Source of the DNA: Martinezella lusitana
Lineage (GTDB): Bacteria; Pseudomonadota; Alphaproteobacteria; Rhizobiales; Rhizobiaceae
Reading direction: 5' to 3'
Assembly: GCF_900094565.1 (NCBI RefSeq)
Contig: NZ_FMAF01000004.1
Location: 1 to 64,000 of the forward strand
DNA length: 64,000 nucleotides
How positions within the stretch are numbered: the first letter of the stretch is position 1; each line of letters opens with the position of its first letter. The notes beneath the pieces are model-generated. The model saw only the letters and a program-made list of their open reading frames with translations, was not told the origin of the DNA and did no database searches. A program made the position numbers and the translations under genes. Of the stretch, positions 53,052-62,459 are shown piece by piece.

Positions 53052-54476
53052 ATGAGCAGCCCGTCATCGGCCGACGCCACGGACCTCGCCGACGCCATCA
53101 AATCCGGCAAGCTCACCTGCACGGAAGCCATGCAGGCCTCTCTTGCCGCTTGCGCAGTCCATGAGGATCTCGGTGCCATAGCCTATCTCGACGCCGGGAT
53201 GGGTCTTGCTGCCGCGCAAGTGATGGATGGAGAAGCGTTGGAGCGGCCCGAGCGTTTTGCGGCGCGATCATTCGCGGGCGTGCCGACCATCGCCAAGGAT
53301 CTCGGTGGCCCCTTTGCAGGGCTGCCGGTGACGGCCGGCTCACGTCTTTTCGAGCGTAAAGGCAGTGAGGCCGACAGCGATCTGGCAAGACGATTTCGCG
53401 AGGCTGGCCTCTGCGCGTTCGGGCTGAGCACCAGCCCCGAGTTCGGCTTATCGCTCGCCTCCGAGCCGGCCATGGGTCCGATCTGCCGAAATCCGTTGGA
53501 TCCGAGCCGCACCGCAGGCGGTTCCTCCGGCGGTGCGGCGGCCGCCGTTGCCGCCGGCATCGTGGCGATTGCCCATGCCACGGACGCGGGCGGATCGATC
53601 CGCGTGCCTGCCGCGTGCTGCGGCTTGGTTGGCCTGAAGCCGACCCGGGGTGCTATGCCCGCCGGCCCGGCCTTCGGCAATCATCTCGGCGGCATTGCCA
53701 GCGAGCTTGCCATCACCCGTTCCGTACGCGATACAGCCCGAATCTTCGCTGCCCTGCGCGGCATGACGAAGGGACCCTTTGCCGACATCGCGGAGCCTGC
53801 CGCCAAGCCGGGGAGCCTTCGCATCGGTCTGCTCGCAGATACCGGCGAGCGTTACCCGACCGCGGCCGATCGGCTGGAGGCGGTCGAAGCGGCCGCCGGC
53901 TTCCTCGAAAAGCAGGGGCACCGGCTTGTCCCGCTCGCCTGGGCTGATGTCGACGAAGCGGTCGCAGCCGGCGCCCGCGCCTTCGGCCACATCGTTTCCG
54001 TCAATATCGCTGGCCTGATGGACGACCTCAAACTGGATATTCTGGCGACAGAGGCAATGACGCAGGCCTTCATCATGCGCGGACGCGCCATGCCGGCGAC
54101 GGCACTTTGGAGCGCCCTCAATGGCGCGGTAAGAGCAAGCCGCACATTGTGGGACCTCTTCGAGAAGGTCGATGTCATCGTCATGCCGATGCTGGCTAAG
54201 GCAGCTCCACCGATAGGATCCTTTCCAACGGATCATGGCGATACGGACCTGCATCTCGAGCGGATGACGGCTTTCGCGCCGCTTGCGTCGCTTGCCAACG
54301 TCTCCGGCTTTCCGGCCATTACGCTTCCCTTCGGCGCCGATGCCAATGGCCTGCCATTGCCGATCCAGCTCGTGGCGCCGATGGGCGAAGACGCGCTGCT
54401 TCTCTCGCTTGCGGCTCAGCTTGAAGCCGATGGGCGCTGGCAACACCGCCATCCGATCGCGGGGCTGGCCGCATGA
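53052..54476 (+). CDS. Amidase-signature enzyme
   Basis: 474 residues, hydrolysing a C-N (amide) bond in the cytoplasm. The Ser-cisSer-Lys triad regions are visible: Lys in VPTIAKDLGG, the Gly/Ser-rich TAGGSSGGAAAAVAAG, and DAGGSIRVPAACCGLVGLKP with the nucleophile Ser region. It starts 12 bases after the binding-protein stop and overlaps the ATPase gene by 4 bases. Placed between a BMP-type importer and a deaminase-like gene, it probably acts on a nitrogen-containing ring-derived amide. Confidence 0.9.
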   Translation: MSSPSSADATDLADAIKSGKLTCTEAMQASLAACAVHEDLGAIAYLDAGMGLAAAQVMDGEALERPERFAARSFAGVPTIAKDLGGPFAGLPVTAGSRLFERKGSEADSDLARRFREAGLCAFGLSTSPEFGLSLASEPAMGPICRNPLDPSRTAGGSSGGAAAAVAAGIVAIAHATDAGGSIRVPAACCGLVGLKPTRGAMPAGPAFGNHLGGIASELAITRSVRDTARIFAALRGMTKGPFADIAEPAAKPGSLRIGLLADTGERYPTAADRLEAVEAAAGFLEKQGHRLVPLAWADVDEAVAAGARAFGHIVSVNIAGLMDDLKLDILATEAMTQAFIMRGRAMPATALWSALNGAVRASRTLWDLFEKVDVIVMPMLAKAAPPIGSFPTDHGDTDLHLERMTAFAPLASLANVSGFPAITLPFGADANGLPLPIQLVAPMGEDALLLSLAAQLEADGRWQHRHPIAGLAA

Positions 54477-55999
54477 ACACGCCTGTTCTGACGATCGAAG
54501 GTGTCAGCAAACGGTTCGGCAATACCGTTGCCAATGACAATATCTCGCTGACGCTCGCCAAAGGCGAAATTGTCGCCCTGCTCGGGGAGAACGGTGCCGG
54601 CAAGACGACACTGATGAGCATTCTCTTCGGCCATTATGTGCCGGACTCCGGGCGCATCCTTGTCGATGGCGCCGAGCTGCCGCGCGGCAAGCCTCGCGCC
54701 GCAATTCGCGCCGGGGTCGGCATGGTGCACCAGCATTTTTCACTCGCACCCAATCTGACCGTGCTCGAAAACGTCATGACCGGCACGGAGACGCTCTGGT
54801 CCCTGCGATCGCAGACCGGAGCCGCGCGCAAGAAACTGATGGCGATTGCCGAGCGCTTCGGCCTGAAGGTCGATCCGGACGCACGCCTCGGTGACCTCTC
54901 GGTCGGCGAGCAACAGCGAGTGGAAATCCTGAAGGCGCTCTATAACGATGCGCGTATCCTGATCCTCGACGAACCGACGGCAGTGCTCACACAAATCGAA
55001 GCGGAACGGCTGTTCGCAACGCTGAAGGAGATGGCAGCACAGGGCCTGTCATTGATCTTCATCTCGCATAAGCTCGATGAAGTCATGGCGACAGCCGATC
55101 GTATCGTCGTCCTGCGTGGCGGCAAGGTTGAGGCCGAACGACGGGCGACCGAGACCAACAAGGCGGAGCTTGCGGAACTCATGGTCGGCCACCGGGTCAC
55201 TCGGCCAACCCGCGAAGCGAGCACGCCGGGCGAAATTGCGCTGGAGGCGCGCGATATCACCGTGAAGATCGGCGATGTCGAGCGATTGAAGAAGATCAGT
55301 TTCCGCCTGCGCGCCGGCGAGATTCTCGGCATTATCGGCGTATCCGGCAATGGCCAGGCGGCGCTGGGACAAATCTTGTCCGGCACGCTGGCCCGCACAG
55401 CAGGCGAGCTTCTGCTCTTTGGCGAGCCCATCGATAATCCAGATGTGGCCGAGATCATTGGCGCCGGCATCGGGCGTATTCCCGAAGACCGAAACCGGGA
55501 CGGCGCGATCGGCGAAATGGCGATCTGGGAAAATGCCGTGCTGGAGCGCCTGCCATCTTTCTCGAAGCACGGGCTGGTCGACCGCAGGGCCGGCATGGCC
55601 TTTGCGCAGGAGATCATCGATACATTCGATGTGCGCGGCGGCAACCCGGCGAGCCGCACCCGGCTTCTGTCCGGCGGCAACATGCAGAAGCTGATCCTCG
55701 GCCGCAATCTACATGAACGGCCGCGCGTCCTTGTCGCCGCCCAGCCGGCACGCGGCCTGGACGAAGGGGCGGTGGCGGCCGTTCACGGCCGCATATTGGA
55801 GGCGCGCCGGCAGGGCACGGCCGTGCTTCTGATTTCTGAGGACCTGGATGAAGTCATTGCCCTGGCCGACCGCATTCAGGCGATCGTCGGCGGCAAGCTC
55901 TCAGCGCCCATCGATGCGGACGAGGCGAATGCGCGCGCGTTGGGGTTGATGATGGCCGGAGAATGGAAAAGCGGGAGCGAGGCCGGCCATGCGGTTTGA
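54473..55999 (+). CDS. ABC transporter ATPase (BMP/nucleoside type, two domains)
   Basis: 508 residues, RbsA/YufO-like double ATPase. The first half is complete (GENGAGKTT, LSVGEQQRVE, ILILDEPTA). The second half is degenerate in Walker A (GVSGNGQAALG) but keeps LSGGNMQK, as normal in this family. It overlaps the amidase stop by 4 bases and the first permease start by 11. Confidence 0.92.
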   Translation: MNTPVLTIEGVSKRFGNTVANDNISLTLAKGEIVALLGENGAGKTTLMSILFGHYVPDSGRILVDGAELPRGKPRAAIRAGVGMVHQHFSLAPNLTVLENVMTGTETLWSLRSQTGAARKKLMAIAERFGLKVDPDARLGDLSVGEQQRVEILKALYNDARILILDEPTAVLTQIEAERLFATLKEMAAQGLSLIFISHKLDEVMATADRIVVLRGGKVEAERRATETNKAELAELMVGHRVTRPTREASTPGEIALEARDITVKIGDVERLKKISFRLRAGEILGIIGVSGNGQAALGQILSGTLARTAGELLLFGEPIDNPDVAEIIGAGIGRIPEDRNRDGAIGEMAIWENAVLERLPSFSKHGLVDRRAGMAFAQEIIDTFDVRGGNPASRTRLLSGGNMQKLILGRNLHERPRVLVAAQPARGLDEGAVAAVHGRILEARRQGTAVLLISEDLDEVIALADRIQAIVGGKLSAPIDADEANARALGLMMAGEWKSGSEAGHAV

Positions 56000-57038
56000 A
56001 CGGCGCGAACATCGCCCTCTTTACATGATGGTCCTCGCGCCGTTGCTGGCGATCGTCGCGGCTCTGGCGCTGGCGGGGATACTCATCGCCATTGCCGGCG
56101 CGCCCGTTCTCGAAGCCTATTGGCGCATCCTGATGGGTGCCTTCGGCTCGCGGCTTTCCGCGACCGAGACGTTGACACGCGCGACGCCGCTGATCCTGAC
56201 GGGGCTGGCGGCCGCAGTCGCCTTTCGCGCCCGCCTTTGGAATATCGGCGCCGAGGGACAGTTCTATTTCGGCGCGATCGCGGTCGCAGCCTTTGGCTCG
56301 AAACTGCTCGCCAGCCTGCCGGCTCCGATCCTGATTCCGCTGCTTCTGGTCATCGGCGCCATTGCCGGCATGGTATTGATCCTCATTCCCCTGTGGCTGA
56401 GACTTCGCTTTTCCGTCGATGAGGTCGTTACCAGCCTCATTCTCAATTTCATCGCCGTGCTTTTCGTGTCCATGCTGATCGATGGCGTGCTGAAGGATCC
56501 GACCGCTTTCGGCTGGCCGCAATCCCAGGCCGTCGTCGATCATGCCATGCTGCCGAAACTGATCGCCCGCTCCCGCCTGCATATCGGTTTTGCGATCGCC
56601 ATCGCGCTTGCAGCACTCGTCTATTTCATCCAGTCACGCACCGTCTTCGGCATGCAGTCTCGTGCCGCCGGCCTCAATCCGTCGGGTGCCGTCTTTGCCG
56701 GCGTCCGGCTTGGATCGACGCTGGTCAAGGTCGCCTGCCTTTCGGGCGGCCTCGCGGGCCTTGCCGGCGCGATCGAGGTGCTGGGCGTCAAGGGTTATGT
56801 CACGACGGATCTGTCGCCGGGTTTCGGCTATGCCGGTATTGTCGTCGCCATGCTTGCCAATCTCAATCCGCTCGGCGTGGTGCTGGCCGCGATCTTCACG
56901 GCGATGATGTTCGTGGGCGCCGATGGGATGAGCCGCAGCCTCGGCATTCCCACCTATATCGCTGACGTCACGGTTGCCTTGTCGCTGCTGACCATGCTGA
57001 TCGCGCTGTTCTTCACGCAATACAGGATCCGCCGATGA
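55989..57038 (+). CDS. ABC transporter permease (YufP type)
   Basis: 349 residues, eight or more membrane helices, branched-chain/BMP permease fold. Key parts: GLAAAVAFRARLWNIGAEGQ and GLNPSGAVFAGVRLGS with GGLAGLAGAIEVLGVKG. It overlaps the upstream ATPase gene by 11 bases and the second permease by 4 bases, so it is translationally coupled. Confidence 0.92.
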   Translation: MRFERREHRPLYMMVLAPLLAIVAALALAGILIAIAGAPVLEAYWRILMGAFGSRLSATETLTRATPLILTGLAAAVAFRARLWNIGAEGQFYFGAIAVAAFGSKLLASLPAPILIPLLLVIGAIAGMVLILIPLWLRLRFSVDEVVTSLILNFIAVLFVSMLIDGVLKDPTAFGWPQSQAVVDHAMLPKLIARSRLHIGFAIAIALAALVYFIQSRTVFGMQSRAAGLNPSGAVFAGVRLGSTLVKVACLSGGLAGLAGAIEVLGVKGYVTTDLSPGFGYAGIVVAMLANLNPLGVVLAAIFTAMMFVGADGMSRSLGIPTYIADVTVALSLLTMLIALFFTQYRIRR

Positions 57039-57976
57039 GCACGCTGGTCGACATCATCGCTTCCGCCGGGCTCTGGGCAGCCGTACTGCGCATAGCCACG
57101 CCGCTGATCTTCGGCACGCTCGGAGCGCTCCTGTGCGAGCGCGCCGGCGTCCTCAATCTCGGCATCGAGGGCATCATGACCTTCGGCGCAATGATCGGCT
57201 GGCTCTCGGTCTATCACGGCGCCGATCTCTGGACCGGACTTCTGATCGCCGCGCTCGCCGGCGGCATTTTCGGCCTGCTGCATTCGGCGCTGACGGTGAC
57301 GCTCGGCCTGTCGCAGCATGTGTCCGGCCTTGGTGTGACGCTCTTCGCCTCCAGCTTCAGCTATTATGTCTTCCGGCTGATCGTGCCGGTCGCCGGGACG
57401 CCGCCGACGATCACGCCGTTCCAGCCGATCGCTATTCCGGGGCTCTCGACCCTGCCCTTCATCGGCCCTGCCCTTTTCACGCAGACCGCGCCGACTTATC
57501 TTGCGATCCTCCTGGCGCTCGTAATGGCCTACATCATCTTTCGCACGCCGGTCGGGCTTGCCATCCGGATGACAGGCGAAAATCCGCATGCCGCCGAAGC
57601 CCAGGGCGTCAACCCGATGAAAGTTCGCTACGGCGCCGTTGTTGCCGGCAGCGCCTTGATGGGAATGGGCGGTGCATTCCTGACACTTTCGGCCTTCAAC
57701 AGCTTCTTTCCAACCATGGTGCAGGGGCGCGGCTGGATCTGCATCGCGCTCGTCGTCTTTGCGTCGTGGCGGCCGGGTCGAGCGCTGTTCGGAGCGCTGC
57801 TTTTCGCCTTCTTCGATGCCTTCCAGCTACGCTTGCAGACTGCAGTGCAGGGCGTGCCTTACCAGATCTTTTTGATGACACCCTATATCCTATCCATCGT
57901 TGCGCTCGCCGTCATGAGCCGGCGCGCCCGTGTGCCGCAGGCACTGATGCAGCCCTACCGCCGCGGCGAAAGATAA
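57035..57976 (+). CDS. ABC transporter permease (YufQ type)
   Basis: 313 residues, second permease of the BMP importer. Landmarks are LLCERAGVLNLGIEGIMTFG, RMTGENPHAAEAQGVNPMKV and GRGWICIALVVFASWRPGRA. It overlaps the first permease by 4 bases, and the amidohydrolase follows 16 bases later. Confidence 0.92.
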   Translation: MSTLVDIIASAGLWAAVLRIATPLIFGTLGALLCERAGVLNLGIEGIMTFGAMIGWLSVYHGADLWTGLLIAALAGGIFGLLHSALTVTLGLSQHVSGLGVTLFASSFSYYVFRLIVPVAGTPPTITPFQPIAIPGLSTLPFIGPALFTQTAPTYLAILLALVMAYIIFRTPVGLAIRMTGENPHAAEAQGVNPMKVRYGAVVAGSALMGMGGAFLTLSAFNSFFPTMVQGRGWICIALVVFASWRPGRALFGALLFAFFDAFQLRLQTAVQGVPYQIFLMTPYILSIVALAVMSRRARVPQALMQPYRRGER

Positions 57977-57991
57977 TCCGAGGAGCTTTTC

Positions 57992-59284
57992 ATGTTCGAC
58001 CTGATCATTCGCAAAGCCAATCTGCCAGATGGCCGCAAGGGCTTCGATATCGCGGTGAAGGATGGCAAGATCGCCACCATCGAAGCCTCGATTGCCGCCG
58101 AGGCGAAGGACGAGATCGATGCGACCAATCGGCTGGTGAGCCCGCCCTTCATCGATCCGCATTTCCATATGGACGCGACCCTGTCGCTCGGCCTGCCGCG
58201 CATGAATGTGTCAGGCACGCTTCTGGAAGGCATCGCCCTCTGGGGAGAGTTGCGTCCGATCGTCACGAAGGAAGAGCTTGTTGAGCGCGCTCTGCGCTAT
58301 TGCGACCTTGCCGTGACGCAAGGTCTGCTCTTCATCCGCAGCCATGTCGATACCTCCGACCCGAAGCTGGTGACGGCCGAGGCGCTGCTCGAGGTCAAGG
58401 AGAAGGTGAAGCCCTATATCGACCTGCAACTCGTCGCCTTCCCGCAGGATGGCTATTATCGCGCCAAGGACGGTGTGGCGTCGCTGGCGCGCGCCCTCGA
58501 CATGGGCGTCGACATCGTCGGCGGCATCCCGCACTTCGAGCGCACAATGGACGAAGGCAAGGCCTCGGTGGAAGCGCTTTGCAGGATTGCCGCCGACCGC
58601 GGCCTTCCCGTCGATATGCATTGCGACGAAACCGACGATCCGATGTCACGCCACATCGAGACGCTGGCGGCCGAAACCATTCGCTTCGGCCTACAGGGCC
58701 GGGTCGCCGGCTCGCATCTGACCTCGATGCATTCGATGGACAATTACTATGTCTCCAAACTCATCCCGCTGATGGCGGAAGCGAGGATCAACGTCATCCC
58801 CAATCCGTTGATCAACATCATGCTGCAGGGCCGGCACGACACCTATCCGAAGCGCCGCGGCATGACGCGCGTGCGCGAACTGATGGACGCCGGCCTCAAC
58901 GTTTCCTTCGGCCATGATTGCGTGATGGATCCCTGGTACTCGATGGGCTCGGGCGACATGCTGGAAGTCGGTCACATGGCGATCCATGTGGCCCAGATGG
59001 CCGGCATCGAGGACAAGAAGAAAATCTTCGACGCGCTGACTGTGAACTCCGCCAAAACGCTCGGCCTCGAAGGCTACGGGCTGGAAAAGGGCTGCAACGC
59101 CGATCTCGTGATGCTGCAGGCGGTCGACACGGTGGAGGCGCTGCGCCTGAAGCCCAATCGTCTGGCCGTCATCAAGGGCGGCAAGGTGATCGCCCGCTCG
59201 GCGCCACGCATTGGCGAACTCTTCCTCGACGGCAGACCGTCGCGGATCGACGGCGGGCTCGACTACGTGCCCGTTCAGAAGTAG
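57992..59284 (+). CDS. Cytosine-deaminase-like amidohydrolase
   Basis: 430 residues, metal-dependent TIM-barrel hydrolase of the CodA branch. Metal and catalytic positions are visible: DPHFHMD (His-x-His), DMHCDETDDP (His/Glu), GSHLTSMHS and FGHDCVMDPW (Asp). It is the last gene of the BMP operon. Deamination of cytosine, isoguanine or a related ring is the family's best guess, consistent with a nucleobase-type importer. GAGGAG precedes the ATG. The substrate is not proven. Confidence 0.88.
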   Translation: MFDLIIRKANLPDGRKGFDIAVKDGKIATIEASIAAEAKDEIDATNRLVSPPFIDPHFHMDATLSLGLPRMNVSGTLLEGIALWGELRPIVTKEELVERALRYCDLAVTQGLLFIRSHVDTSDPKLVTAEALLEVKEKVKPYIDLQLVAFPQDGYYRAKDGVASLARALDMGVDIVGGIPHFERTMDEGKASVEALCRIAADRGLPVDMHCDETDDPMSRHIETLAAETIRFGLQGRVAGSHLTSMHSMDNYYVSKLIPLMAEARINVIPNPLINIMLQGRHDTYPKRRGMTRVRELMDAGLNVSFGHDCVMDPWYSMGSGDMLEVGHMAIHVAQMAGIEDKKKIFDALTVNSAKTLGLEGYGLEKGCNADLVMLQAVDTVEALRLKPNRLAVIKGGKVIARSAPRIGELFLDGRPSRIDGGLDYVPVQK

Positions 59285-59432
59285 CGCGCTAGCCGCATCG
59301 CGGCAGGCGTGGGAAACCTTACTTTCCGACGCGCCTCCTGCTGCTCACAAGTCGGATCGCCGAAATCCCTGGCCGAATTCGTATAGTCGGCGCTGGTATT
59401 CGCATGCTTATTCACAAAGTGAAACTCAGCCA

Positions 59433-59447
59433 TGACCAACTGACCAA
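59433..59447. promoter_or_regulatory. Possible operator repeat before the second DHDPS module
   Basis: TGACCAA occurs twice in tandem (59433-59439 and 59441-59447), 65 bases before the lyase start. It may bind the GntR regulator at 60417. Two short repeats are weak evidence. Confidence 0.25.
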
Positions 59448-59510
59448 ACTTTGCTTTACAACTAACATGTCAGCGTGATACGCCTGATCTCACAAGATCG
59501 GGAGGATTGG

Positions 59511-60395
59511 ATGAGAGAGAGTTTTGGCCTGTCGGCCGCCTTGGCAACGCCCTTTGACGCCGATGGCGAGATTGCCGTTTCGGGCGTGATCGCGCAGGCC
59601 AGGCACTGCCTTTCCAATGGTTGCAAGAGCGTCACCCTTTTCGGCACAACCGGCGAAGGCGCCTCGATCGGCATGCAAGAGCGCCAGCAGGTGCTGGCTG
59701 CGATGATGGCTGCAGGCATCGCTCCCTCGCAGATCGTCATGGGTGTGTTGGTCGATGCAGCCGAGGATGCTGCCGCGCAGGCAAGGGAGGCTCTTGCACA
59801 TGGTGTCCGCAACATTCTTTTGGCACCCCCCTCCTATTTCAAGAACGTCAGCGACGATGGGCTTTTCAAGTGGTTCGCGGCCGTCTTCGCCATGCTGGGC
59901 ACACATGCACGCGACGTGATCGTCTACAACATTCCTTCCGTGACGATGGTGCCGCTCTCCATTTCTCTCGTCGGCCGTCTGCGCGCCGCCTTTCCGGATA
60001 CCGTCGTCGGCGTCAAGGATTCCTCCGGCGACTGGCCCTATACCGAAACACTGCTGAAGACCCATGGCGCTCTCATTATTCTCATTGGCGATGAGCGGCA
60101 TCTAGCCCGCGGGGTACGTCTCGGCGGACAGGGCGCCATCTCCGGCATGGCGAACCTGCTTCCCCGCGAAGTGCAGGCCATGGCGGAAAAGGGTATCGAT
60201 GATGCCAATGTCGAACGTTTCGTTGGGGAGTTGCTGCACTATCCCGTCATCCCGTCCATCAAGGCGATCCTCGCCCGCATGACGGGTGACGAAAGCTGGC
60301 TTGCCGTGCGCCCGCCCCTTGTGCCAATGAGCAAGGACGATTGTGACAAGCTCTTTGCTGTCTTCGGCGCCTTGTTTCGCGCTAAGGCCGCCTAG
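59511..60395 (+). CDS. DHDPS/N-acetylneuraminate-lyase family aldolase (second copy)
   Basis: 294 residues. Canonical family motifs: TLFGTTGEGASIG, the Tyr in DVIVYNIPSV and the Schiff-base Lys in VGVKDSSGDW. The ATG at 59511 has GGGAGGA 4 bases upstream. It shares the fold with the protein at 39713 but is clearly different in sequence. A GntR regulator follows 21 bases later and a carbohydrate ABC importer after it, so it probably cleaves or dehydrates a keto-sugar acid derived from the imported compound. Confidence 0.88.
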   Translation: MRESFGLSAALATPFDADGEIAVSGVIAQARHCLSNGCKSVTLFGTTGEGASIGMQERQQVLAAMMAAGIAPSQIVMGVLVDAAEDAAAQAREALAHGVRNILLAPPSYFKNVSDDGLFKWFAAVFAMLGTHARDVIVYNIPSVTMVPLSISLVGRLRAAFPDTVVGVKDSSGDWPYTETLLKTHGALIILIGDERHLARGVRLGGQGAISGMANLLPREVQAMAEKGIDDANVERFVGELLHYPVIPSIKAILARMTGDESWLAVRPPLVPMSKDDCDKLFAVFGALFRAKAA

Positions 60396-60416
60396 CCGAA
60401 CTGCCCGGAGCCGCCG

Positions 60417-61076
60417 ATGGATGGAACTGGCGAACAGCCGACGTTGAGAGAGAAGGCCTATGAGAGCTTCACGCGCCATCTGCTGGCGCGCGACGTTCGG
60501 CCGGGCCAGTTCATCTCGCAGCGACGGCTCGTCGAGCTGACGGGACTGACGCTCGGAGCGATCCGCGAGCTGATCCCCCGACTGGAGGCGGAAGGGTTGA
60601 TCAAGACGGTTCCACAGCGCGGGCTGCAGATCGCCCACATCGATCTCGACCTCATCCGCGAGGCCTTCCAGCTTCGCATCTTCCTGGAGAAGGAAGCGGT
60701 CGCACTTTTCACCTATTCGGCTTCGGACGAGACGATTGCCAAGCTTATGAAGGAACATCGCGACATCGCCGACGCCATCCGGGCCGGCGACGCGTCGCCG
60801 GAGCTCGAATTGCATGCGCAGTCGGTCGATTGGGGCATGCACGACGCCTTCATCGACGCACTCGGCAATACCATCATTTCGAACGCCTACCGGGTCAATT
60901 CCATCAAGATGCGCCTGATCAGCCAGGACAGGTTCCGCATCAACGGACATGTGGGCCCCGTGATGCACGAACATCTGAAAGTGCTCGAAGCGATCCAGCG
61001 ACGCTCGGCCGAGGAGGCGGTTGCCGCTCTCGCTTCCCACATCAACGGAGCACGGGACCGCGCATTGAAGATTTGA
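60417..61076 (+). CDS. GntR-family transcriptional regulator (FCD type)
   Basis: 219 residues. The winged helix has LREKAYESFTRHLLARDVRP and LTGLTLGAIRELIPRLEAEG. An FCD-like domain follows (MHDAFIDALGNTIISNAYRV, MHEHLKVLEAIQRRSAEEA, ASHINGARDRAL). It lies inside a run of same-strand catabolic and transport genes, so it is probably the local regulator and controls its own operon. Confidence 0.9.
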   Translation: MDGTGEQPTLREKAYESFTRHLLARDVRPGQFISQRRLVELTGLTLGAIRELIPRLEAEGLIKTVPQRGLQIAHIDLDLIREAFQLRIFLEKEAVALFTYSASDETIAKLMKEHRDIADAIRAGDASPELELHAQSVDWGMHDAFIDALGNTIISNAYRVNSIKMRLISQDRFRINGHVGPVMHEHLKVLEAIQRRSAEEAVAALASHINGARDRALKI

Positions 61077-61127
61077 ATAAACAAGGCCGCAAATGAGGAG
61101 ATTTTCGGCCAAAGGAGGAGGAACAGG

Positions 61128-62459
61128 ATGTCATCATCATTTTTCAATCCGACGCGTCGCGGCTTCATGGCCGGCACGGCTGCCCTTGGAGCGGCAAGCC
61201 TTCTGGGCGTGCGCTCCGCATCGGCGGCCGTCGACTGGAAGCGCTTTTCCGGCACGACGCTCGAAGTCAACCTGATCAAAAGCCCGCGCAGCGACACGAT
61301 CCTCAAATATCTGAGCGAGTTCGAAGCGCTGACGGGGATCAAGGTCAACGCCGAGGCGACGCCTGAGCAGCAGCAGCGCCAGAAGACGACGATCGAACTC
61401 AGCACCGGCAAGCCAAGCTTCGACGTCGTCCATCTGAGCTATCACGTCCAGAAACGGCAGTTCGAAAAAGGCGGCTGGCTTGCCGATATCAGCGGCTTCC
61501 TGAAGGACCCGTCGCTGACCGATCCGTCGCTCACGGAAAGCGATTTTGCCGAGGCCGGCCTGAAATTCGCCAAGGACCCCGCCGGCGTCATGCGCTCCTT
61601 GCCCTTCTCGGTGGACTACTGGATCGTCTACTGGAACAAGACCCTGTTCGAAAAGAAGGGCCTTGCCTATCCCGAAACCTTCGAGGACATGGCGAAAGCC
61701 GCGGAGGCGCTGACCGATAAGTCGACCAATACCTACGGTTTCGTCGCCCGCGGCCTGAAGAATGCCAATGCGCCGGTCTGGACGACCTTCATGCTCGGCT
61801 ATGGCGCAACGCCGCTCTCGGCCGACGGCAAGTTGCAGACGACATCGCAGGGAGCAGTGGACGCTGCGACGCTCTATCAGCGCCTGATGACGAAATCGGC
61901 TCCTCCCGGCGTTTCCGGCTTCAACTGGGCCGAGGCACAGTCGGCCTTCCTGCAGGGCAAGATCGGCATGTGGCTCGATGGCGTCGGCTTCGCGCCGCCG
62001 ATCGAAAATCCGGAAAAGTCCCGCGTGGTCGGCCAGGTCGGCTACGGCGTCATGCCGAAGGGACCGAGCGCGCAGGCTGCGGCAACCACCGGCGACGGTA
62101 TCGGCGTGACCGCCGCCAGCCAGAAAAAGGAAGCCGCCTATCTCTTCTGCCAATGGGCGATCTCCCATGACATGGGCGCACGCCTGCTGCAGGCCGGCGC
62201 CGGCGTTCCGTTCCGCCAGTCCATTCTGGAGGATCAGAAGGTCCGCGAGGGCGTCAAGATGCCTGGCCCATGGCTGGACGCTGTCGCCGGCTCCGCCAAG
62301 GTCTCGCAGCTCGCCCTGCCCGTCATCATTCCGGTCACGGAATTTCGCGACATCTATGGCGTGGCGCTGACCAACATGATCGGCGGCGCCGACCCGGCAA
62401 GCGAACTGAAAACGGCAACGGCGCAATTCGAGCCGGTACTGGCACGAAGCGAGGGATAA
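61128..62459 (+). CDS. Carbohydrate ABC transporter substrate-binding protein (family 1)
   Basis: 443 residues, exported through the twin-arginine route (TRRGFMAGTAALGAASLLGV). A family 1 sugar-binding fold follows: SKPRSDTILKYLSEFEALTG-like start (KSPRSDTILKYLSEFEALTG), GKPSFDVVHLSYHVQKRQFE, PFSVDYWIVYWNKTLFEKKG and GKIGMWLDGVGFAPP. GGAGGAGGAAC precedes the ATG. The stop overlaps the first permease start by 1 base. Confidence 0.92.
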   Translation: MSSSFFNPTRRGFMAGTAALGAASLLGVRSASAAVDWKRFSGTTLEVNLIKSPRSDTILKYLSEFEALTGIKVNAEATPEQQQRQKTTIELSTGKPSFDVVHLSYHVQKRQFEKGGWLADISGFLKDPSLTDPSLTESDFAEAGLKFAKDPAGVMRSLPFSVDYWIVYWNKTLFEKKGLAYPETFEDMAKAAEALTDKSTNTYGFVARGLKNANAPVWTTFMLGYGATPLSADGKLQTTSQGAVDAATLYQRLMTKSAPPGVSGFNWAEAQSAFLQGKIGMWLDGVGFAPPIENPEKSRVVGQVGYGVMPKGPSAQAAATTGDGIGVTAASQKKEAAYLFCQWAISHDMGARLLQAGAGVPFRQSILEDQKVREGVKMPGPWLDAVAGSAKVSQLALPVIIPVTEFRDIYGVALTNMIGGADPASELKTATAQFEPVLARSEG

